DNA of 64,000 nucleotides from Symbiodinium sp. CCMP2592 (Eukaryota; Sar; Dinophyceae; Suessiales; Symbiodiniaceae): NCBI GenBank assembly GCA_905221615.1, contig CAJNDT010003223.1, positions 868,001 to 932,000 of the forward strand. Reading direction: 5' to 3'. Shown one piece after another: positions 1-12,000 of this stretch. Both the position numbers and the translations under genes were made by a program. Numbering within the stretch: the first letter of the stretch is position 1; each line of letters starts with the position of its first letter. The notes under the pieces are model-generated. The model did no database searches, had not been told where the DNA came from, and saw only the letters and a list, made by a program, of their open reading frames with translations.

Positions 1-33
1 TGCGACTCACTGACCACTCAGTCTTATAGCAGC

Positions 34-2169
<2,136 letters not shown>

Positions 2170-2945
2170 CGTTCCAACAGATTACGAGTGCATACATGAA
2201 GAGGTGGTTTGATTGACTGAGCTAAATCATGATGACGAGACTTCGGCAGGAGGGACCCGTCCTCAACCGGTCCTCCGCTTAGCATATAACATAGAAATCC
2301 TAAACATCCTAGGCGTAGGCCGGGACGCGGAGGGCGGTTCAGAACGGGTGGGCTGGCAACGCGGAAGCCAAAAGGATGACCTCTCTGTTCAGTCTCTCCG
2401 CGCCTTGCAGCTGTTGCAAAGAGCCCTTCGCTTTGGCCATCGGAGCCCAGGTCCCTGCAAAGCACCATGGCTTCGGGCACGGTGCTTCACATGCCCCGAC
2501 GAAGGCAGGAAGTGATGGGGAGATCCTTGATTCCGAAGCCTGGAAATAACCTTTTAATTTAGCATAGCCTATATAGATTCCCTCGATCTTCAGACGGGGC
2601 CTCAGTCAGGGCTGCAGTTACTTCTACTTTTACTTCTACATAGTAGGAGCAATAGAAGCAGTAGAATGAATAGAAGTCGTAGCCTAGTGGTACTAGGAAT
2701 CGCAAACTTTGAGGGTCATATTTATAAGTACTGCGTTTGATGTGGGATCCAGGTAGCACTAACTCACGACTATGGCATCGGTTTACTTACTGCTACCATT
2801 GTATTTAATGAATAGTACGATTAGCTATGTGCACATGTCAGCATGCTCCCGTCCTCGTCTGTCTCCTGAAAGAAGTGTCGACGTCGTCCCGGTCGTCGTC
2901 GTCTCGTCGTCGGCCCTATCGCTGCTTTCTGCAGCATTGTCGTCG
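2170..2945. other. Stretch without a recognisable gene
   Basis: No exon-like frame is convincing here. A short run of TACTTCTA-type triplets lies near 2620-2700, partly self-complementary with AGTAGAA further on. Confidence 0.4.
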
Positions 2946-3212
2946 AACCCGGCACCGTCCCGGTGCACTCAGAGCTCGCCCCAGCGCCGTCCCGGCACAT
3001 TTAACGGGGTCTTTCTCGACCCGGCACCATCCCGGTGCACTGCAGGTCGGCCTCGGCGCCCTCCCGGCGCACTTCGACCGCCCGACGTCCTTCCGCAGGA
3101 GCTCCCGTGCGCCGGGATGGCGCCAGAGCAAGCCGTATAAAGACCCCGCAAATGCACCGGGATGGTGCTGGGGCACACCCTCAGTGCACCGGGATGGTGC
3201 CGGGTGTTAAAC
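2946..3212. repeat. GC-rich imperfect hairpin of about 265 bp with internal 20-25 bp direct repeats
   Basis: The left arm (about 2946-3020) and the right arm (about 3140-3212) are reverse complements with a few mismatches. The motif CCGGCACCRTCCCGGTGCAC occurs in both arms and again near 3021, itself nearly palindromic. It is much more GC-rich than its surroundings. It could be a non-autonomous transposon or a structured RNA. No coding potential is convincing. Confidence 0.75.
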
Positions 3213-3444
3213 TGACAAGTCACATGTAGCACCAGTGTATAGGAGCTACCTGTAACCTGAGTATAGCATTCTTCTTTTATCTTGTTTGTCTAGAGGCTTA
3301 AATCTGACACTACCGCAGCTCTAATCGGATCCTTGCTTTTGGCTTATTGCCACATAGGATCTATGCTCTGTCCAAAGCCTGCTATGCACCAACTCCACAA
3401 CACTAAGAACTAAGAGGTTCACGGGAGCATGAATCAAATTGGAT

Positions 3445-3625
3445 ACTTACATACAAACATACACACGTACATACATATATACTTACTTACTTACCGACTT
3501 AAGTTACTTTACCTATTTTTTCGTACCTGCTTGCTTACTTAAACTTATACTTATATATGTGTACATATGTACGTACATACATGCGTGCAAACAGACACAC
3601 ACACACAAACACGCACACATGGAAA
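3445..3625. repeat. TAC/ACAT/AC-rich simple-sequence tract
   Basis: Degenerate repeats of TACATA, CTTA and ACAC. Confidence 0.8.
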
Positions 3626-4107
3626 AACGTGCTAGCACGCGTGTTCGCCTGCGGAGAATTCAAGAACGTGCAAACTTTTCTGCGATAGGGAAAGCCATTC
3701 TAAGCCAGCGGCCAGACTCGCTTTTTTTTCGATCCCAGAAAATGAAAATCCTGAGTATTGCTTCTTCCGAAAACACTGGCATCGAAGACGTGCTTGGACT
3801 CGCACAGTACTTTGGTCCTCATGTGGTTTGTGCTATAATTGTATATAGGGGGCTGTGACCGAACAGCAGAACAGTATCCATTTCGATTTGACATGTTCAA
3901 GTACAAAAAAAGATTTATAAAGAAATCAGGCCCGTGCTTTGGAATGCCGAATATGCAGTTCTGGATCTGTTCTTTCTTTTTGGTGCCCGCACGCTTCTCT
4001 TTTGTTTTCTAATATAGGTTGTGCATTGATTTGTTTGGGTTACCTGCAAGCCTTCAGAGGTGGGGGGAGTTGGCACAGCATAGCAAAAAATGCCTTTATC
4101 GCATTGC

Positions 4108-4295
4108 CGGCTAAGTCGACTTAGCCGACTTAGCCCAAGTCACCGCTAACTCTAATAATCTGACTTAGCATAAGTCGATTTACTGACATACCGTAACTCT
4201 CCTATTTGACATATCCTAAGTCGATTCAAGCGTCCAGCTAAGTCGTGACGACTAACTCCTCGGAGTCACATAGCCTAAGTCAGCCAAGGAGATAG
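4108..4295. repeat. Cluster of degenerate AAGTCGACTTA-like palindromes
   Basis: The words CTAAGTCGACTTAGC, TAAGTCGATT, CTAAGTCG and CCTAAGTCAG recur about every 20-30 bp over about 190 bp. The core is a short palindrome. No gene lies nearby. It could be a decayed satellite or clustered binding sites. Confidence 0.55.
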
Positions 4296-4319
4296 TAAGT
4301 CAGCTAACCAATTACTAAC

Positions 4320-6265
4320 CCAACAGGGCCTCCAAGTGGGGGCGGTGGCGGGGGGTCCGGGCACACATTGGCAGCCTTTAAATACTCTTTACTTTTTAAA
4401 CACCTACAAATACAGCGGGCGGTGAGAGCGGTGGAGACGGTGGGAACGGCGAAAGCGGTGGAGGCACAGTGCAGGCGTGGCAGTAATGGAGATGGTGGGG
4501 GTGGTGGCGGTGGATGAAGGTGGTGGGGGTGGTTAGGGCGGTGAGGGCGGTGTGGGCGGTGAGGGCCTTTTTGAATATTTTTCAAACACCTACAAACACA
4601 GCGGTGGTGGCAGTGGTGGAGGTGGTGGGGGTGGTGAGGGAGAGCTGTGAGGGCGGCGGAAGCGGTGGGGGTTGGAGGTGGTGACAGGGGGAGGCACAGT
4701 GCAGGCGTGGCAGTAATGGAGGTGGGGTGGTGGCGGTGGATGAAGGTGGTGGGGCGGTGCGGGCGGTGAGGGCGGTGGGGGCGGTCCGGGGACACATTGG
4801 CAGCCTTTAAATATTCTTCAAACACCTACAAACACAGTGGTGGTGGCAGTGGTGGAGGTGGTGGGGGTGGTGAGGGCGGTGAGAGCTGTGAGGGCGGCGG
4901 AATGGGGGTAATGAGAGCGGGTGGAGGTGGTGACAGGGGCGGTGGCTGGGGGTGGTGGAGATGGTGAGGGTGGTGAAGGGCGGTGTGGGGGGTAAGGGCG
5001 GTGGGGGCGGTGGGGGCGCGGGGGGTCCGGGCACACATTGGCAGCCTTTCTATTCTCTTAAAACACCAAAAACACAGCGGTTAAAACACTGGGGGTGTGG
5101 CAGTGGTGGAGGTGGTGGGGGTGGTGAGGGCGGTGAGAGCTGTGAGGGCGGCGGAAGCGTGGAGGTGGTGGCAGGTGGTGTAAACGGTGGGGGCGGTGGC
5201 TGGGGTGCTGGAGGTGGTGAGGGCGGTGAGCGGTGGGCGGGAGGATCAAGCGGTGAGGGTGGTGGTACAGCGGTGAGAACTCTTTCAACAGAGTGGTGGT
5301 GGAGGTGGTGAGGGCGGTGGGAGGCAGTGGGGATGCAGTGAGGGCGGTGGGGGTGGTGAGGGCGGTGGGCGGTGAGGGCGGCGCGGGGGTCCGGGCACAC
5401 ATTGGCAGCCTTCAAATACTTGAACACCTACAAACACAGCGGTTAACTCTCCTGACAGAACAGTGGGGGTGGGGCATGGTGAGGGTGGTGAGAGCTGCGA
5501 GGGCGGTTCGGGTAATGAGAGCGGTGCGGGCACAGTGGAGGTGGTGGCAGGGGCGGTGGCTGGGGCTGGTGGGTGGTGAGGGCGGTGAGGGTGGTGTGGG
5601 CGGTGAGCACACATTGGCAGCCTTTAAATGTTCTTTAAACACCTACAAACACAGCGCTTATAACTCACCTGACAGAACACTGGGGGTGGTGGCAGTGGTG
5701 GAGGTGGTGGGGATGGTGAGGGCGGTGAGAGCTGTGAGGGCGGCGGAAGCTGTGGGGGCAATGAGAGCGGTCCGGGCACAGTGGAGGAATGTTAAAAACA
5801 CCTACAAATACAGCGGTGAAAACTCAGAGCGGTGGTGGAAGTGGGCGGTGGGGGGCAGTGGGGGTGGTGCTACAAAGGCAGGTGAGGGCAGTGAGGGCGG
5901 TGGGGGTGGTGAGGGCGGCGGGGCGGTGGGGGGGGCGGTGGGGGTGGTGCTACAAAGGCAGGTGAGGGCAGCGAGGGCGGTGGTGGCGGTAGGGGCGGTG
6001 TGGGCGCGGAGGGGTCCGGGCACACATTGGCAGCCTTTAAATACTCTTATATACTCTTTAAACACCTACAAATACAGCTGTGAAGGACTCTTTAAACAGA
6101 GCGGTGGTGGAGGTTGTGAGGGCGGTGAGGACGGTGGGGGCAGTGGGGGCGCGGAGAGGTCCGGGCACACATTGGCAGCCTTTAAATAGTTTTTAAACAC
6201 CTACAGATACAGCGGTGAAAGACTCTTTGAACAGAGCGGTGGAGGCGGTGGAAGCGGTGTGGGTG
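4320..6265. repeat. G-rich GGTGGNGG minisatellite with a recurring 45-bp AT-richer insert
   Basis: Almost 2 kb of GGTGGGGG/GGCGGTGAGG repeats, strongly G-biased on the + strand. It is interrupted by an insert of the form CACATTGGCAGCCTTTAAAT, then AAACACCTACAAA, then ACAGCGG, near 4363, 4790, 5031, 5393, 5607, 6017 and 6167, with partial copies near 4570 and 5790. Unit spacing is about 150-430 bp. The Gly- or Pro-rich open frames across it are composition artefacts. The strand has high G-quadruplex potential. Confidence 0.9.
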
Positions 6266-6312
6266 CGGACACCTCTCAGGATATCACGGGCGCCGCCCGC
6301 AGGGGTCGGCGG

Positions 6313-6360
6313 ATAAGTCCCTAAAATAACCAGTTACTAAGTCTCCCGACCCTCCAAGTA
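6313..6360. mobile_element. Half copy of the family B hairpin element
   Basis: Matches the right arm of family B (CAGTTACTAAGT then CCCGACCCTCCAAGTA) without its left arm. It is a truncated insertion just upstream of the PUB-like exons. Confidence 0.6.
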
Positions 6361-6573
6361 GGGGGCTACTACAAGGGATATTGTAAGCGTACTATAATAT
6401 GGGGGCCTTGATAGTTTTAGAGTAGGGTTCCTTTAAAGGGGTCCTTTGGGGGATACTACATGGATAGTACAATATGGGGGGCCTTAAGAGGGTTCCTTTG
6501 ACAGGGTCTATAGGGGATAGTACCCGTACCCGATCATGTATGCTATAGTCATAATAAGGAACTCCCACAACAG

Positions 6574-7064
6574 TATAGGCGACGAGCTCATCGCCTTCAT
6601 CAAGGAGAGATGCCCAGGTACTTGGAGCCATCTCGCCCAGGAAGCCCTCCACTTAGGCCTCGAGGCATCGCAGACTCCCCGGAGTCCTCATCGCCGCGGC
6701 CTTCAAGGGGAAAAGGAGGGACCCTTAATGGGGACCCTTACTCTATAATGGGGCTATATAATGGGTATATAATAGCTATATACCTACGGGTCCTTATTAA
6801 GGGTCCCTCCAAGAGGCACCGCTGGAAGCAACTCGAGCGGAAGTGGAGCAACTGCAGCAGCAGCTTGCTCAACGCCTCCGTCTGCAGCCAGAGGAGGCAA
6901 GCCGAAGCCTCCGAACCGTCCGAGTGGCTTTGGACAAGATCTCCGCCCAGCCCCAGGAGGAGAAGTTCCGCCGGCTGAAGGCGAGCAACGACCGGGTGGT
7001 GCGAGAGCTGCTGTCTCACTCCGAGGCGGTGGCCTTGCTGGAAAGAGCCTCAGCGGCGAAGTAG
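6574..7064 (+). CDS. C-terminal exons of a PUB-domain-like protein
   Basis: Two exons. Exon A (6574 to about 6707, after CAACAG) encodes GDELIAFIKERCPGTW and onward. Exon B (about 6812-7064) runs to TAG at 7062-7064. After a Gln/Leu-rich helix, exon B reads ALDKISAQPQEEKFRRLKAS followed by N and a GAVELL-like SEAVALLERA. That matches the PUB/PUG pattern (kI..nP.eeKfR.ikasN...v......a..LLe), which binds p97/VCP tails in proteins such as NGLY1 and UBXN6. A p97 adaptor role is therefore a family-level inference. The intron between the exons is a hairpin element. The 5' part of the gene was not found; upstream is minisatellite. Confidence 0.55.
6714..6810. mobile_element. Hairpin intron element in the PUB-like gene
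   Basis: Terminal inverted repeats GGAGGGACCCTTAA and TTAAGGGTCCCTCC bound a 97-bp element exactly between the two PUB-gene exons. CAAG lies just left and CCAAG ends the right side. The internal sequence is AT-rich (TATATAATGG). Confidence 0.65.
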
Positions 7065-7106
7065 AAGACCCGCTCTGCACCTTTAGCCCCAAATCCGAAT
7101 TCCTAA

Positions 7107-7199
7107 ATGGGAGTTTCCGAAAATTAGGGTGTCCTTATAATAAGGATCCTACTATTAAGGGTGCTATATTAGGGTCCCCTATTTTCGGAAACTCCCAAA
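7107..7199. mobile_element. Hairpin element, family E
   Basis: Inverted repeats GGGAGTTTCCGAAAATTAG and CTATTTTCGGAAACTCCC, with a central GGATCCTACTATT motif. The same family is at about 28827, 31351, 37208 and 57446, with fragments at 15423-15810 and 37440-38055. Confidence 0.8.
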
Positions 7200-7818
7200 T
7201 CTTCAACCCCAAACCTCCACATCCCCAAACCCTCCACATCTAAACCCTAAACCCAAAGCCCTGCACACTAGGAGCTGGTCCTACGAGCTGGCTTTGCAAG
7301 GTTTGATGGTATCCCTTCATAGTCCCTTCATAATGAATGTATATATTCATATACATATATATACACACACACACACACATATGCTTATCTTCACACGCAT
7401 TACATGTCCATATGCATGCATCCCCTCGTATTCTGATTGTTCCCCCCCTAAGCGCTCAATCCTAAGGAGCTGGTTTTGCCAAAGACGCCTCTACCGGCGA
7501 TTTGGTGCTCCCTTCGTCGGCCCCAATTGAGGCTCTCCGAAGGATGAGGATTCGGATTTTTGATTAGGTTCCCGGGTGCTCGAATCGGGTTTACGATTTG
7601 GGTTTAGGGTTAGGGTATTTATGAAGATTGTTCGGGTCATCGCGCTTATGAGGGTGATTAGGCTTGTCAGTGCTATGAGGGTTGCGAGGGCTAGTCGGGT
7701 TACCAGGGACGTTACATGGAGGTTCGGGCCTAGAAATAAAGAGCTGACTGAAATGCAGTGTGTATGTATATGTATATGTGTTTACATACATTCATGCGTA
7801 ACATGCACGCTTGCTTGC

Positions 7819-7914
7819 CCATCCATCCATCCCACCGTCCCTCCATCCCTCCATCCTTCCATGCTTCCATCCCTCCGACCGTCCTTCTGTCCATCCATCC
7901 ATCCATCCATCCAT

Positions 7915-7945
<31 letters not shown>

Positions 7946-8085
7946 TCCCTCCATCCCTCCATCCCTCCATCCCTCCATCCCTCCATCCCTCCATCCCTCC
8001 ATCCCTCCATCCATCCATCCATCCATCCATCCATCCATCCATCCATGCCTCCCTCCCTGTCCCTGCGTGCGTCCGTCCGTCCACA
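7819..8085. repeat. (CATC)n/(CAGC)n/(CATCCCTC)n tetranucleotide array
   Basis: About 265 bp of CATCCATC, CAGCCAGC and CATCCCTC blocks. The open reading frames across it on both strands are artefacts. Confidence 0.95.
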
Positions 8086-8087
8086 CA

Positions 8088-8460
8088 CATAACATAGCAG
8101 ACACAGCACAGCATAGCGGCTAAGCACAACTTGACAACAGAACACACGGCAACATAGCAGAACATTACACAGCACGCCGTAACATGATCTAACATAGCAT
8201 AACATGGATAGCATATCACAACTTAAGCGGAACACAGCAGATTGTAGCATAGTATGGCATAGTATAGCCTAGCAGAGCATAGCATAGCAAAGATCGCGTC
8301 GCACGGGGCATCGGATAGCATATCGTAACATAGCATAGCTTAGCAAAGCTTAGAGCAGCAAGGAGCATCGCAATACAGCATAGCACAGCCAAGCCTGGCC
8401 TGGCCTAGCCTAGCGTAGCCCAGCATAGCATAGCATAGCGAGCACAGCAATCGGCGCGTC
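8088..8460. repeat. Degenerate AGCATAGCAT/AACATAGCA repeats
   Basis: The pentamers CATAG and ACATAGC recur for about 350 bp with drift (CCTAGCCTAG, GCAAAGC). It probably derives from slippage; no exon was seen. Confidence 0.8.
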
Positions 8461-9056
8461 ATGATCACTATACTGCATGCTGTCGCATCAACACGACACT
8501 TCTATACCCACCAGGCAATAGCATGGCGAAGCATCGGCAGTCACTCCTTTCGTCAGTGAATTAGTCAGTCTGCCGTCTTCAGCTATTTTCATGCAGGTTT
8601 CTGAGAAATCTGAACAAGCCCCCCTAAACCCTAACTTCAAACCTAAACCATAAACCCTGAACTTGACAAGCCTGGGACCCCGCTTAACCCACGCCAGACC
8701 TTGCGGCGAGTTCTCTTTGCGCTTCAGTCCGAAAGCGCTGAGTCGAATACGCTCTGAAAAATAATGGTGCGCTGTGTTTAGGGTTTAGAGTTTGGGGGTT
8801 CAGAGTTTAGCGTCTAGAGTTTAGGGGTTCAGGGTTTAGGGGGTTTGTCAGCTCCCATGGCTTGCGATCTCATCGTGTTGCTGGGTCTGCAGGACATCGA
8901 CATGTGCAGTCATGATGCACGGGATGCTGCTACCATGGATCGAACCATGCAGCCTCTGCGTGGGTCCTGCAGGGATCCGTGCAGTGCCGTAATGGAAAGA
9001 TGAACTAGAGACATATGGGTTTCTGACAAGCATGGGATGCTCCATTCCACGTCAGT

Positions 9057-12000
9057 GTGAGTTTCGCATCACAGCGCAGGCCCACCAAGGGTGCAGCAGG
9101 ACAGACTATTCCGCTACCAACAAGTGCAGAGCCCTTTACCACACCGCGCCAGCATACCGAAGCAGAGCCACACGGAGCAACACTCTCAAACTTGTGTCAC
9201 CAAAGCTTCCGCCGGCGAGCAGTCTCGCTGTTTCGGTCTCCAGCTCAGCTCGAAGAGGCAGTTGCAATTCTCGTTCTGCTAGCTTCAAGTTTGCTGCTAG
9301 TGCTGCTTTCTGGCTTTGGTACGGTTGCGACCAAAAAGCCTTTAAACCCTAAACCCGAAGCCCTTAACACTACGCCGAAAGCTACAGAAGGCATGGTGGA
9401 GACCAAGCATGGTTCCCCTGCCATGAAGCCCAAGTGCGGCGCTCAATCTCTGGACCTGGGTTTATGGGTTGGGGTTTAGGGTTACTTGGAGGTTCATGGG
9501 TAGTCAAAACTAGGGTTATATATAAGTAGGACAACCATACTTACAACCCATATTCAGGGACTGGTAACCCCACTTATAACTACCCATGAACCACCAAGTA
9601 CTTGTAGGGAGGGCCATTTCATTGGGGTCCTTGTGTTTAGGGATAGGTGAGGCTTGAGATTCAGGCTTTGAAGTTGAGGATTATGGCGGGGAGGTTGGGG
9701 TCGTCAGGATTTAGGGTTTGGATTATTAGAGTTACGGTTCGCAAGTGTCAGGCTTTAGTTTTTTTCTGGAAGCGGCGGAGAACGCAGTGCCTAGTGATCT
9801 TCTGTTTGTTTCTTAGTAGGGAATGGGGGAATGGATTATGGAGACTTTTGTTGGGGATTATATAGGGATTACTTTACGGATCCATGCCCCCCACGAAGCA
9901 CCAGGAAGTCTTCCCTTCATACTTACCTATACTATTTTTGGGGGGTTCCTTGTAAAGAACATCGTGTAGGTGGGACTCAGAACCCTAGACAAAAATTTTA
10001 AGGCCCCCATATTACATCCTGATAACAGCCCTGATAGTAGCCCTTATCGACCCCCTTTTAAAGGAACCCAAAACAAAAATTTAAGGCCCCTACAGTAGTG
10101 ATCTTGACCCAGGTCCCCGCGATCGGGTACTGCAGTGAAGGGTGCGCTTCCGGTGTCTCGGATGCCACCAGAGAAAGGACGCGCTACTTTCAAAGGGATC
10201 TATAGGGGTTCCTTTAAAGGGATCTTTTGGGGTTCCTTTAAAGAAAACAGTAATATTTGTTGCTTATCTTCGTGGTTGGTTCGGTAGCCTATTTGTCCTT
10301 TGTCGTGCAATATATCACCCTACCATGCTAGCAAAGTGAAGTTTGCTTTAGCTGGGGGCGCTCAGCCTCTCACCTCTTATGTTATTGCACCCTGAACCCT
10401 AAACCTTGCTAAACTGTTGACCGTTGCCATTGAGTCCAGAATCGTCAAGAAACGGAGGGCGCTCGTTGGTTTGGGATTCAGGGTTCAGGGTTTACGCTAC
10501 ATCTTGTTTCTGATCGCCTTTTTCCCAGAGACTCCAATATCCCTTAATTAGGGAATAATTAATCCTTAAATCAGATTAAGGATCCCATTATAATTTAAGG
10601 TATTAATTAAGGGATATTGGAGTCTCTGAGTTGTCGGTGCTGCTTGCTTTCTATGGCCTTGCGGCTTTCCGAGGTTAGTGCGGCGACGTCGCTGTTGTCT
10701 GTGTCCGCAGCTGGCAACATGGCTAGGCACGGTTGAACGAGACCAACTGCTCTGGAAGCTGTGTGCTCGCAGTATGCCAGTAAGAATCGGCTGAGATCAT
10801 AACGTTGATCTTGTAGTCTTCACTACTTAGTGGATGGACCACAAGTGTGACAATGAATGTGAGACTGCAGAAACTATGCTAGCTGTACGAGCCTATTTCG
10901 GGAAGTTAGCTGGGACTGGGCATGTCATGGGTTCCAAGACGGTAAGGATACAGTGCTGCGCATGTAGAACAAAGGTCGCGAGATATAGGTGCTTGGAGGT
11001 TCATGGGTAGTTATAACTGGGGTTATAAGTCCCTTAAGTATGGGTTATGAGTATAGTTGCCCTACTTGTAACCCTATACTTACTACTCATGAACCTCCAA
11101 GTACGGTCCGTCAAAATGCGACACAAGGTACTTCCAGTGCAACTTAGCAATGGAGCGAGTCAGCAATAAAGCGATGTAAATAGGGGCCTTATAATAGTTA
11201 CTTATAAGAATCCTTAGGGATCCTTATTACGACTATAGTATATCGGGCCCCGAAATTCCTACTCTAATTATTGAATGGAGGCCCCTATAGTACTCATGGC
11301 TACTTCAGCGCTAGCAGCGTGGCAATGTAACAGTGTAGTAGTCTGCAGACTGTATTACTGTACAGCGTGGTTTGTTGTCATTGTGGGAAACCGATCGTCA
11401 CCATGCGCATACAATAGCAGTGCAGCAACCAACAGTCGGGGCAGTAAAGGTGCCAAAGGTGCCAAGTGCTGGAGAAGCGGCTGATGACAGGTTTTGGCAC
11501 AGCTGTGCCCTATGCGCTGCCCTGATCATGCCGCTGCTGATGCTGGGCACCCAGTGCTGGATAGTATGTTGCATCATACCACACTATACGGCATGCTATG
11601 CGCAGCGAGCTTCCGCTGCATGACACCTGGTTTGGATTGAAGATCTTATGTGCATTTGGCCATATTCTTCCTGCCATACGATACTGTTCATCCACATAAG
11701 ATCCTTCGTGGTTTCGTTCTTTCTTCCCGCATGGTGTTCTGTCTCGGCCAAGGATTTCGAGAGAGCCAGATCAGGTTCAGACGATGTTCTGTGAGGTACC
11801 AATATGGTGACCGTGTATTTGGAGTTTACTCAAAGGAGAGCCTACGGAAGGACTTTGTTGTAGTAGAACAGCTTTCATGTGCACTACACCGATACCTTAG
11901 TTGGAGGGTCGGGGGACTTAGCAAGTAGGTAGTAAGTAGACTTATAAGTACCCTAAAAGGGACCTAATTGATGTTATGGTACTTATAAGTCCCTAAAATA

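Noticed and set aside
4304..6189. Several long Pro/His/Thr- or Gly/Val-rich open frames on both strands
   Set aside because: They are caused by the G-rich minisatellite; no initiation, splice or domain evidence.
7819..8085. CRISPR array
   Set aside because: The repeats are contiguous tetranucleotides without unique spacers of constant length.
7576..8250. Long His-Pro-Ser and Met-Asp-Gly-Trp repeat open frames
   Set aside because: Tetranucleotide CATC/CAGC array translated in several frames on both strands.
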